From positions 637,722-701,721 of the forward strand of contig RXJG01000002.1 in NCBI GenBank assembly GCA_003963365.1: a DNA stretch of 64,000 bases, read 5' to 3'. Under the pieces are notes generated by a model, which worked only from the letters and a program-made list of their open reading frames with translations, made no database searches and was not told where the DNA came from. The DNA comes from Sphingobacteriales bacterium. GTDB taxonomy: Bacteria > Bacteroidota > Bacteroidia > Chitinophagales > Chitinophagaceae. The position numbers and the translations under genes were made by a program. Positions 25,467-33,291 of the stretch are shown here, in pieces (positions within the stretch are counted from its first letter, which is position 1; each line of letters opens with the position of its first letter).

Positions 25467-26029
25467 TGCTCCATGCAAAGTTTCAAATTTCTGCGGCCAT
25501 TTTGTATAAAGCTCCGTACTTTATTCCAGTCGTAACCGGTAATATCAGCAATTTCATTATAGCATTTGTTCTGGAGATAAAAGAGTTCAACACTTTGTTT
25601 TTGTTCGGGTGATAAAGTGCCGAGGCAGTGTTGCAGGCGGTTAAATGTTGCTTCTTTTTCCATGATTCCATCCTCCAGATGCAGCATTTCTCCCGATTGC
25701 ATAAGATCGGTGTTTAATTCTTTTGTCTTGAGGTTGCGGGGTGTACGTAACTGCATCAGGCAATAGTTTTTAGTAACCGTATGCAGCCAGCCTTTGAAAT
25801 TATCCACCTCGTGTTTTTTAAGCTTTACCACTAACTCCTCAAAAATCTCCATCACAGCATCCCGACTGGTCTCGGTTTCTTTTAAATATTTGAGGCATAC
25901 ACCATATACCAGGTCCATATACCGCTGGTAAAGCTGGGCCAGTACCTGCATATCGCCATCCTGCTTGTAGAGTGTTACAAGTTCTTTATCGCTAAGTGGT
26001 GACTCTGATATGTTCCTGATAAATGACAA
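25451..26029 (-). CDS. ECF-type RNA polymerase sigma factor
   Basis: A 192-residue sigma-70-family protein. Region 2 is near the N-terminus (LYQRYMDLVYGVCLKYLKE, FKGWLHTVTKNYCLMQLR). Region 4 is near the C-terminus (LGTLSPEQKQSVELFYLQNKCYNEIADITGY), with a helix-turn-helix for -35 recognition. The target promoters are unknown. Its gene is followed by the probable anti-sigma gene and faces, across 116 nt, the gene of a Cys-cluster/T9SS protein (26146), which may belong to the same regulon. Confidence 0.88.
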   Translation of the reverse strand: MSFIRNISESPLSDKELVTLYKQDGDMQVLAQLYQRYMDLVYGVCLKYLKETETSRDAVMEIFEELVVKLKKHEVDNFKGWLHTVTKNYCLMQLRTPRNLKTKELNTDLMQSGEMLHLEDGIMEKEATFNRLQHCLGTLSPEQKQSVELFYLQNKCYNEIADITGYDWNKVRSFIQNGRRNLKLCMEQGSSE

Positions 26030-26145
26030 TACGGGTAACCGGTTTTAGTAGTTGGCAATATAAGGGAAAAATTTTTGTGTACTGTTTTATGTAATTCGCT
26101 TATTGGCTACATCCATAAACCAATAATCAACTTTAAATATACTTT

Positions 26146-26880
26146 ATGAAACCTGTAATGATCACTATCCCTGAGCCTTGCCACGAAAACTGGAATAATA
26201 TGACACCTGCTGAGCAGGGAAGATACTGTGCTGTTTGTTCAAAAGAGGTAAAAGACTTTAGCAATATGAATGATGAAAAGATGCAGATATTTTTAAACAA
26301 GACTTCCGGTAAAGTTTGTGGCCGGTTTGATACCAGCCAGGTAAACAGAGAGCTTATTGCTCCTGAAAATGAAAACGGATTGTTTAAACATTTATGGAAG
26401 TTACTATTGCCCGGATTCTTTTTTGCCCCCAAAGCGTTTGCTCAAAAAGCAATGCCGCAGGATTTGCAGGGAAAAGATTCGGTGGTAAGAACGGATCATA
26501 GGGACATGATACTGGGAATGGTAGCTATGAAAATAATTCCCAAAGAGAAAAAGGTAAACAAAAAAGATACGGTTACGGCAAAGCAATTAGTGGTAAAAGA
26601 AAAATTCCCTGTGATTAATGATAAGGTAAAACTTTACCCTAATCCTGTTGCCGGTAATTCCTGCTCATTATCATTTGCAGAAGTAGAAAAAGGTGAATAC
26701 ACAGCACAATTGACCGATATTAATGGCAAATTAATTCAGCAATCGTCTTTTACAGTACCTGATAAAAATTATGTATTCCATCTTGACCTGGTTAAAGAAG
26801 TTTCAACGGGTGCTTATCTTTTAAGAATAGTGAATAAAGATGGTAAACTGTTTTATAATGGAAAGATTGTGGTGGAATAA
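26146..26880 (+). CDS. Membrane protein with N-terminal four-Cys cluster and C-terminal T9SS-type domain
   Basis: A 244-residue protein without a normal N-terminal signal peptide. Cys12, Cys28, Cys31 and Cys58 (EPCHENW, GRYCAVCSKEV, GKVCGRF) look like a zinc ribbon. One hydrophobic stretch (LWKLLLPGFFFAPKAFAQ, about residues 84-101) could be a membrane helix or internal signal. The last 80 residues (LYPNPVAGNSCSLSF, then STGAYLLRIVNKDG) match the T9SS type A sorting domain. This architecture would put the Cys cluster in the cytoplasm and the T9SS-like domain in the periplasm. The function is unknown. The gene is divergent from an ECF sigma gene. Confidence 0.7.
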   Translation: MKPVMITIPEPCHENWNNMTPAEQGRYCAVCSKEVKDFSNMNDEKMQIFLNKTSGKVCGRFDTSQVNRELIAPENENGLFKHLWKLLLPGFFFAPKAFAQKAMPQDLQGKDSVVRTDHRDMILGMVAMKIIPKEKKVNKKDTVTAKQLVVKEKFPVINDKVKLYPNPVAGNSCSLSFAEVEKGEYTAQLTDINGKLIQQSSFTVPDKNYVFHLDLVKEVSTGAYLLRIVNKDGKLFYNGKIVVE

Positions 26881-26950
26881 TTGCTGGTTGTTAGTTAGAA
26901 TACTATTAAATAAAACAACTTTAAACCATTAACCATTAAACTTTTCAACC
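26881..26950. repeat. 7-bp tandem repeat, ten units
   Basis: Starting at 26881, directly after a stop codon, units such as TTGCTGG, TTGTTAG and TTAGAAT are followed in unbroken register by AAACCAT (26923), TAACCAT (26930), TAAACTT (26937) and TTCAACC (26944). The array fills the whole gap to the xerD stop at 26951. Confidence 0.7.
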
Positions 26951-27850
26951 TTACTTAAACCCCGGATGATATTTCTCCAACGTACGCCGCAGGTATTCCC
27001 TGTCGAGGTGAGTATAAATTTCTGTTGTAGTAATACTTTCATGGCCCAGCATTTCCTGTACGGCACGGAGGTCGGCTCCACCTTCCACCAAATGGGTGGC
27101 AAAGGAATGACGAAAAGTGTGTGGTGAAATATTTTTCTTAATACCGGCTTTAAACGCCAGATCCTTTATCAATAAAAAAATCATTACCCTGGAGAGCAAA
27201 GTTCCCCGGCGGTTGAGAAATAAAATATCTTCATTGCCGGGTTGCACTTTCAGCTTGTTTCGGATATTATCTTTATAAATGGTAATGTATTTAACAGCAT
27301 CACTGCCTATGGGAACCAATCTTTCTTTATCACCTTTGCCAATTACCCGTATAAAACCAACATCCAGGTACAAGCAGGATATTCTTAGATTGACTACTTC
27401 ACTAACCCGTAAGCCACAACTGTACATTGTTTCTAATATTGCTTTGTTGCGGCCACCTTCGGGTTTGCTTAAATCTATCTGGCCAATAATATTTTCAATT
27501 TCTTCATAACTCAGTATATCAGGTAATGCCCGTTTTAGTTTAGGAACTTCCAGTAATGTTGTAGGATCTTTGATAGCGATACTTTCCAGTAAACAGTATT
27601 TATAAAAACCACGCAGGCCAGAAATAATTCTTGCCTGTGAAGAAGCTGTCATTCCTAACTCAGCAATCCATTTAACAAACTGCTGCAGGTCTTTCAAACT
27701 TAATTCATCAGGGGCTTTGAGTTGATTGGATGATTGAAGATAATCCGTTAGCTTATCCACATCTCTTATATAAGCCTCCACTGAGTTTTCAGAAAGGGAT
27801 TTTTCTAACTGCAAGTATGCTTTATATCCTTTTTTGTAAGCTTCCCACAT
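26951..27850 (-). CDS. xerD: Site-specific tyrosine recombinase XerD
   Basis: A 299-residue tyrosine recombinase with the N-terminal SAM-like core-binding domain (YLQLEKSLSENSVEAYIRDV) and the catalytic domain. Visible catalytic residues are Arg in SCGLRVSEV, HTFRH (His-x-x-Arg), His in MLGHESITTT, and the Tyr nucleophile in EIYTHLD. It resolves chromosome dimers at dif with its partner. Neighbouring genes give no sign of a mobile element. A -7 box TAGGTTTG (27875 down to 27868, minus strand) precedes the ATG by 17 nt. Confidence 0.93.
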   Translation of the reverse strand: MWEAYKKGYKAYLQLEKSLSENSVEAYIRDVDKLTDYLQSSNQLKAPDELSLKDLQQFVKWIAELGMTASSQARIISGLRGFYKYCLLESIAIKDPTTLLEVPKLKRALPDILSYEEIENIIGQIDLSKPEGGRNKAILETMYSCGLRVSEVVNLRISCLYLDVGFIRVIGKGDKERLVPIGSDAVKYITIYKDNIRNKLKVQPGNEDILFLNRRGTLLSRVMIFLLIKDLAFKAGIKKNISPHTFRHSFATHLVEGGADLRAVQEMLGHESITTTEIYTHLDREYLRRTLEKYHPGFK

Positions 27851-27938
27851 AAATAAAGTTCAATTTACAAACCTATGGTGAATATGTAATCATTAACCAG
27901 TATTTTCGCACCTCATTTTACGAAACCTGTTAAGTAAT

Positions 27939-28448
27939 ATGTCATCGTCATTAGTAAAAGCATTCAGAAAAAAAGTAAAGAAATACCGTAACGCTTATCG
28001 TCGTTTTCTTACCCGGATTGAAAAGAAAACACCCCGGGGACTGGATAAAACGGTTGTTCCGTTAGATAAGGAAGTATGGAAGGAAACAGATTGCCTGGCT
28101 TGCGCCAATTGCTGCCGCACGATGACACCAACCTATACAGCCGCTGATATTAAACGCATTGCTGCTTATTTGGGGATGACTGTGGAAGAGTTTAAAAGTA
28201 AATGGCTGTATAAAGAACGCAGCAGTGGTGACTGGATGAATAAAAAAACACCTTGCCAGTTTTTAGATTTAAAAACAAATATGTGCAACATTTATGAAGT
28301 TCGCCCTGCTGATTGTGCAGGGTTCCCTCACCATACCAAAAGACATTTTAAAGAATGGGTGCATGTGTATAAACAAAATGTGGAATTTTGTCCTGCTACT
28401 TTTAAGCTGGTGGAGAAGATGAAGTTGCATTTTGATAACGCACAATAA
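27939..28448 (+). CDS. YkgJ-family cysteine-cluster protein
   Basis: A 169-residue protein with a basic N-terminus (KAFRKKVKKYRNAYRRF) and the YkgJ/CxxCxxCC pattern CLACANCCR, followed by TPCQFLDLKTNMCNIYEVRPADCAGFPH. The Cys set probably binds zinc or an Fe-S cluster; the molecular role of the family is unsettled. The stop is 5 nt from that of the convergent MerB-like gene. Confidence 0.85.
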   Translation: MSSSLVKAFRKKVKKYRNAYRRFLTRIEKKTPRGLDKTVVPLDKEVWKETDCLACANCCRTMTPTYTAADIKRIAAYLGMTVEEFKSKWLYKERSSGDWMNKKTPCQFLDLKTNMCNIYEVRPADCAGFPHHTKRHFKEWVHVYKQNVEFCPATFKLVEKMKLHFDNAQ

Positions 28449-28453
28449 TTTTA

Positions 28454-29134
28454 TCAAAATCTTTTTGCTGTTGCTTCTAAATTCCACACGGGATGTGTTA
28501 ATCCGAAGTCTTTAAAAATTTGTTTGGCTTCATCGCCTGTCCATTTTGTCCATTCAGGATGTAAATGATTACCGTACCATTTTTTTGCAAATGCCCACAC
28601 ATTGGCAATGGGTTGTACATCACCCTTTGATATGTGGTGACGTTTGCACCAGTTATCAATTTGCTCTTCATTTTTAAAAACAAGCATCGTTGTACAAGTA
28701 TAAATAACATTATCCCATGCTTCTTTCATAGGAATGGGAAAATGTATAACTAAATCTTTTTCCTGCACTTCACCATTTGTTATATGGATAGTAACCGGCT
28801 CACCATGTGCACCATAGCTGGTGGTGATGCTTACATCTTCGTTAAGTAAAGCGGCCACACCCAATGAACACCATGCACAATTGCCCCACCATTCACCCTT
28901 GTCAGATTTTACAAGGAAATTGGTTGCTGTTAGTGCAAAAGGATGAATGACCCAAACCTTTGGTGCATGCGGATGCAATACCACACCATGATATTCCGCC
29001 AGTTGGTATAAACCATCTTCCACTTCTTTAACAGAAGCGTTTAATAATTCAGCCAGTTTTTCATTAGCAGGTGCAAAACCATAGTCAATTATATGTTTGA
29101 GGATTTGATAATGCAGCGAAGAATTGGTAACCAT
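28454..29134 (-). CDS. Alkylmercury-lyase (MerB)-like protein lacking the catalytic Asp
   Basis: A 226-residue protein. The first 60 residues form a winged-helix-like domain, as in MerB. The core block GEWWGNCAWCSLG aligns with the WCALD block of MerB: Cys89 corresponds to catalytic Cys96, but the catalytic Asp99 position is Gly92. A second Cys, Cys147 in VIYTCTTM, fits catalytic Cys159. GAHGEPVTIHIT and the ANVWAFAKKWYG end also fit. With one of three catalytic residues missing and no mer genes nearby, mercury cleavage is doubtful. It may be a divergent enzyme or a binding protein. Confidence 0.72.
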   Translation of the reverse strand: MVTNSSLHYQILKHIIDYGFAPANEKLAELLNASVKEVEDGLYQLAEYHGVVLHPHAPKVWVIHPFALTATNFLVKSDKGEWWGNCAWCSLGVAALLNEDVSITTSYGAHGEPVTIHITNGEVQEKDLVIHFPIPMKEAWDNVIYTCTTMLVFKNEEQIDNWCKRHHISKGDVQPIANVWAFAKKWYGNHLHPEWTKWTGDEAKQIFKDFGLTHPVWNLEATAKRF

Positions 29135-29172
29135 TTTATAAAAATTGATGATGGTAAATACGAAGACTAAAT

Positions 29173-29676
29173 TTATTCTTTATTTTTTAATTCAAATACC
29201 AGCACTTCATCTCCATTGTGAACCATACGCCCTATTTCAGTAAAACCTGCTTTTAATAAAACTTTTTGCGATGCGATATTTTCAGGAATGGTAATAGCTT
29301 TTATAAAATCTTTATCAATAGTTTTAAATACAAAAGGAATAGCTGCTTTGGTAACTTCAGTTGCAAAACCTTTGCCCTGTTCTTCTTTTAAAAAAGCATA
29401 ACCTAAATGATAGTCTTCTGTATTTTCCAGGTGGAGTAATGCAAAGGAGCCCACATAATTGCCGGTAGATTTTTCTATGATAACATGCCGCCCAAAGCCG
29501 GGATTTATTTTACTGTTTTCGATGGTTTCTTTTATCAACGCCACACATTCGTCATACGTTCTGGGTTTGCGTATGTAACGCATAATGTCTTCATCGCTGT
29601 TAAGCCGGTAAAAATTTTGCAGATCAGTTTCTTCCAGTTCCCGTACAATCAGCCTTTTGCTTTCGAATAGTATCAT
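29173..29676 (-). CDS. RimJ/RimL-type GNAT acetyltransferase
   Basis: A 167-residue GNAT of the RimJ/RimL group (SKRLIVRELEETDLQNFYRLNSD at the start, FLKEEQGKGFATEV at the acetyl-CoA loop, SQKVLLKAGFTEIG at the end). It may acetylate ribosomal proteins, antibiotics or small amines. Its start overlaps the stop of the preceding GNAT by 4 nt (ATGA), and both follow prfC on the same strand. Confidence 0.87.
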   Translation of the reverse strand: MILFESKRLIVRELEETDLQNFYRLNSDEDIMRYIRKPRTYDECVALIKETIENSKINPGFGRHVIIEKSTGNYVGSFALLHLENTEDYHLGYAFLKEEQGKGFATEVTKAAIPFVFKTIDKDFIKAITIPENIASQKVLLKAGFTEIGRMVHNGDEVLVFELKNKE

Positions 29677-30203
29677 CTCAAATCTTTTTTCATAATAACC
29701 ATGCCACGCAGTTCTTCTTTCATCCGTTCAAAATTAAGATGATGAGTACCGCAAATTTCAAAACCCATCTTTTCATAAAAAGCAATAGGGCCGGTGCTGG
29801 TATCCATCGCTTTTAACCAAATGAGTTGTTTGTTGTGATCATTGGCTACCGCAACACTTAAATCTACCAACGCTTTACCAATACCTTTGCCTGATGCTGC
29901 TTTGGTGAGATAGATGCGTTCTAATTCCATTGCATCTTTATTTAAATCAGTTTCTAATACAGCATCCATTCTCAGTTTTAAAAAGCCAACGGGTTCATCA
30001 TCTGCATAAGCGATAAAAAATAAATTATTACTGTCAAGTACTTCTTCTTTCAATACTGATTCGGTAAAAGATTTTTGTTTATACCATTCACCATTATCAT
30101 ACCAAAGGTGAAGGTAATGGTCGTTGTAAGCTTTCAGTGCAGTAGCTGAAAGCAAAGCCGCATCCGCAGCAGAAATTTTACTGATGTTAATTTTTACAGG
30201 CAA
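29673..30203 (-). CDS. GNAT-family N-acetyltransferase
   Basis: A 176-residue GNAT (INISKISAADAALLSATALKAY; acetyl-CoA loop YLTKAASGKGIGKALVD; GPIAFYEKMGF). It is similar in layout to the GNAT at 17520-18047 rather than to its neighbour at 29173. It is translationally coupled to that neighbour (4-nt overlap) and lies 11 nt after the prfC stop, so the three form an operon. Confidence 0.87.
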   Translation of the reverse strand: MPVKINISKISAADAALLSATALKAYNDHYLHLWYDNGEWYKQKSFTESVLKEEVLDSNNLFFIAYADDEPVGFLKLRMDAVLETDLNKDAMELERIYLTKAASGKGIGKALVDLSVAVANDHNKQLIWLKAMDTSTGPIAFYEKMGFEICGTHHLNFERMKEELRGMVIMKKDLR

Positions 30204-30214
30204 GCAGATTTTTA

Positions 30215-31810
30215 TTAAACAGTTTCTTTATGTATTTCACTCGTAAAATGAAATTCAATATCCGGGTTATTATTTCTTTCTGTATTTAAAAACCATTCGC
30301 TTTGTGCCAAATAAACCGGGTGACCATCTTTGTCATCAGCAGTGTTACTTTGTTTAAAACGCATAAAATCATGCAGCTTCTTTTCATCCTTACAGGTTAA
30401 CCAGCAGGCTTTATAAAATGGCAATGTATTAAACTGAACAGAAGCTCCATATTCATGCAATAAGCGGTATTGTATTACTTCAAACTGCAGTTCACCCACA
30501 CACCCAATAATTTTCTTGGTTCCACCAAACTGGGTGAATAGCTGGGCAACTCCTTCATCTGTCAGTTGTACTAACCCTTTTTCCAGTTGTTTTGTTTTCA
30601 TGGGGTCTTTGTTCACCACTTCTTTAAATATTTCGGGGGAAAAAGAAGGAATGCCGGTGAAGTAAAAATTTTCACCTTCAGTAAGTGTATCTCCAATTTT
30701 AAAATTACCCGTATCAAACAGACCCACTACATCTCCGGGATATGCTTCTTCAATTACATCCTTTTGCCTTGCCATAAACGAATAAGGATTGCTGAAACGT
30801 ATATCCTTGTTTAACCTGACATGGTGATAATATTTGTTTCTTTCAAACTTACCCGAACAGATACGCATAAAAGCAATCCGGTCACGATGTTTAGGATCAA
30901 GATTGGCGTGGATTTTAAAAACGAATCCACTCAGTTTATCTTCGTTCACATCCACATAACGGGTGGAAGTTTCACGGCTTTGTGGCAAAGGGGCAATGCG
31001 TACAAATGTTTCCAGTAATTCTCTTACTCCAAAATTATTGACCGCACTACCAAAAAAAACAGGGGCTACTTTACCTTTTAAATAATCTTGCACATTCAAC
31101 TCACCATGTACCGTATCAACTAACTCCACATCCTCTCTTAAAGTGGCCGCATCTGTTTCCCCAATCTTTTTATCCAATACATCACTATTCAAATCTGTTA
31201 TCTGCACCACATCTTCATCCGCAGCTTTAGTATTGGCAGTAAACAACACTAAACTCTTATTGTGCAAATCATATACACCTTTAAACTCTTTACCACTATT
31301 AATAGGCCATGTCATAGGGTGTAAGGATATCTTTAACTCTTTTTCTATTTCTTCTAACAGGTCAAAACGGTTTTTACCGTCACGGTCCATCTTATTAATA
31401 AAAACAATCACCGGTGTATCCCGCATACGGCAAACTTCCATCAGCCTTCGTGTTTGCTCTTCCACACCATTCACACTGTCCACTACAAGAATTACACTGT
31501 CAACAGCGGTAAGCGTACGGTAAGTATCTTCAGCAAAATCTTTATGACCCGGCGTGTCTAACAAATTAATCAACGTGCCATTGTATTCAAAAGTCATTAC
31601 CGAAGTAGCTACACTAATACCTCTTTGCCTTTCAATCTCCATAAAATCAGAAGTGGCATGTTTCTTAATCTTATTACTCTTAACCGCCCCGGCCACCTGT
31701 ATAGCGCCACCAAATAACAGTAACTTTTCAGTTAAGGTTGTTTTACCAGCATCCGGGTGACTGATAATGGCGAATGTTCTGCGCCTGTTTATTTCGTTTG
31801 TATATTTCAT
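30215..31810 (-). CDS. prfC: Peptide chain release factor 3
   Basis: A 531-residue translational GTPase, the normal RF3 length. G1 is [14 protein letters not shown], switch [15 protein letters not shown]3 DTPGHKDF and G4 NKMDRDG; domains II and III follow ([29 protein letters not shown]). It removes RF1 and RF2 from ribosomes after peptide release. A -7 box TACCTTTG (31912 down to 31905, minus strand) lies about 95 nt before the ATG. The leader next to the start contains heptamer repeats with GAAGTCT words. Confidence 0.95.
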   Translation of the reverse strand: MKYTNEINRRRTFAIISHPDAGKTTLTEKLLLFGGAIQVAGAVKSNKIKKHATSDFMEIERQRGISVATSVMTFEYNGTLINLLDTPGHKDFAEDTYRTLTAVDSVILVVDSVNGVEEQTRRLMEVCRMRDTPVIVFINKMDRDGKNRFDLLEEIEKELKISLHPMTWPINSGKEFKGVYDLHNKSLVLFTANTKAADEDVVQITDLNSDVLDKKIGETDAATLREDVELVDTVHGELNVQDYLKGKVAPVFFGSAVNNFGVRELLETFVRIAPLPQSRETSTRYVDVNEDKLSGFVFKIHANLDPKHRDRIAFMRICSGKFERNKYYHHVRLNKDIRFSNPYSFMARQKDVIEEAYPGDVVGLFDTGNFKIGDTLTEGENFYFTGIPSFSPEIFKEVVNKDPMKTKQLEKGLVQLTDEGVAQLFTQFGGTKKIIGCVGELQFEVIQYRLLHEYGASVQFNTLPFYKACWLTCKDEKKLHDFMRFKQSNTADDKDGHPVYLAQSEWFLNTERNNNPDIEFHFTSEIHKETV

Positions 31811-31815
31811 TTTTT

Positions 31816-31850
31816 GAAGTCTGAGGTGGGAAGTCAGAAGTCTGCTGCAG
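31816..31850. repeat. 7-bp tandem repeat, word GAAGTCT, upstream of prfC
   Basis: Five heptamers in register: GAAGTCT (31816), GAGGTGG (31823), GAAGTCA (31830), GAAGTCT (31837), GCTGCAG (31844). The array starts 5 nt before the prfC start codon and lies in its leader. Confidence 0.75.
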
Positions 31851-31955
31851 GATATGTTCTTTATTTTTCTGACCTCATCCTTCTGTCATCCGGTTTAAAG
31901 GCTGCAAAGGTAAGTTTCGGCAACCGATTTAAGAAAAGCCATTCATCCTTCTTTC

Positions 31956-31987
31956 TTTGGGTAACTGGCAAACGATAACTAAATTTG
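31956..31987 (+). promoter_or_regulatory. Promoter abutting the ABC permease start
   Basis: TTTG (31956-31959), 20 nt, TAAATTTG (31980-31987): a full consensus. The box ends 4 nt before the ATG at 31992, so transcription would begin at or next to the start codon (leaderless mRNA). Confidence 0.8.
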
Positions 31988-31991
31988 AATT

Positions 31992-33248
31992 ATGAGAAGA
32001 AGCTTCGAAATTATTGCCACCAGTTTCCGCCTGATGTGGGAGGAATTGCGCAATAATAAACTCCGCACATTTTTATCCTTATTGGGTATTATTATCGGTA
32101 TTTTTTGCATTGTGGGTGTACTGGCAACAGTGAGAAGTATGCAAACCAGTGCCAATGAAAGTTTACAATCGCTGGGAAGCAATACCGTGTATGTGCAAAA
32201 ATGGGAGTGGGGAGGAGGGAGTGATTACCCGTGGTGGAAATTCTGGCAACGGCCGCAGCCTAAGCTTGAAGAGATGGAATTTATGAAACGAAAAATTCAA
32301 AATGCCCAATATGTAGCTTATGCTTTTCCTTTTCAACAAACAGTAGAATATGAAAATAATGCATTAGATAATGTTCAGATAAACGGAATTACTGCTGACT
32401 TTAATGAGATCAACACTTTTAATATTGCCCAGGGCCGGTACTTAACCCAAAGTGAGTTTGATGCCGGTACATCCAATTGTGTGATAGGAAATACTATTGC
32501 TGAAAACCTTTTTACACATCCGGAAAATGCTATTGGTAAGGAGATTAAAGTAAAAGGAATGAAAATGACAGTAGTGGGTGTAATAGCCAAACAGGGCAAA
32601 GGGTTTTTAGGAAGCGGATGGAATTTTGATGAATCAGTTTTAGTTCCCTACCTGCAAACTGTCAGGTTTATTGATCCCAAAAATATTTTCCAGGACAAAA
32701 TCATTATCGTAAAAGGAAAAGAAGGGATACCAGTGGAAGATTTAAAAGTAGAGATGAAAGGATTAATACGGGCCGCCCGCAGGCTGGGACCTAAAGAAGA
32801 TGATACCTTTGCATTGAATGATATTTCTTCCTCATCACAATTCATCAATAATATTTCTAATGGTCTTTCACAAGGCGGGATTGCCATAACAGTGCTGTCG
32901 TTTGTAGTGGGCATATTTGGTGTAGCTAATATTATGTTTGTAACTGTTAAAGAAAGAACCTCTATGATTGGTTTAAAGAAAGCTATTGGGGCAAAACGAA
33001 GAACCATTTTGCTGGAAATTTTACTGGAATCAGCTTTTTTATGTATTGTGGGTGGGTTGGTTGGATTGGCATTGGTATTTCTCTTAACATTGCTGTTATC
33101 CGGTGCTTTAGGTTTTAAAGTATTTATTTCAATACCCCTGTTTCTTTTTGCCATTGGCTTGTGTATATTTTTTGGAATACTGGCAGGCATTATTCCGGCC
33201 ATTAATGCGTCCCGGTTGGATCCGGTGGTGGCTATCCGTTCAAAATAA
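31992..33248 (+). CDS. MacB/FtsX-like ABC transporter permease
   Basis: A 418-residue permease. The N-terminal cytoplasmic helix and first membrane helix (ELRNNKLRTFLSLLGIIIGI) are characteristic of MacB-type proteins. A periplasmic MacB_PCD domain of about 230 residues follows, then the FtsX domain with three helices and the VKERTSMIGLKKAIGAKRR signature, ending in NASRLDPVVAIRSK. No ATPase is adjacent, so it must use one encoded elsewhere. Export of a peptide, lipoprotein or toxic compound, or mechanotransmission, is possible; the substrate is unknown. Confidence 0.88.
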   Translation: MRRSFEIIATSFRLMWEELRNNKLRTFLSLLGIIIGIFCIVGVLATVRSMQTSANESLQSLGSNTVYVQKWEWGGGSDYPWWKFWQRPQPKLEEMEFMKRKIQNAQYVAYAFPFQQTVEYENNALDNVQINGITADFNEINTFNIAQGRYLTQSEFDAGTSNCVIGNTIAENLFTHPENAIGKEIKVKGMKMTVVGVIAKQGKGFLGSGWNFDESVLVPYLQTVRFIDPKNIFQDKIIIVKGKEGIPVEDLKVEMKGLIRAARRLGPKEDDTFALNDISSSSQFINNISNGLSQGGIAITVLSFVVGIFGVANIMFVTVKERTSMIGLKKAIGAKRRTILLEILLESAFLCIVGGLVGLALVFLLTLLLSGALGFKVFISIPLFLFAIGLCIFFGILAGIIPAINASRLDPVVAIRSK

Positions 33249-33291
33249 GAGTCATTTCTTTCCATTAATTTACGCCAATAATTGAGGAACA

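Noticed and set aside
26951..27850. XerD-like gene as integrase of a mobile element
   Set aside because: No attachment repeats, tRNA junction or cargo genes are near, and the sequence has the motifs and length of chromosomal XerD.
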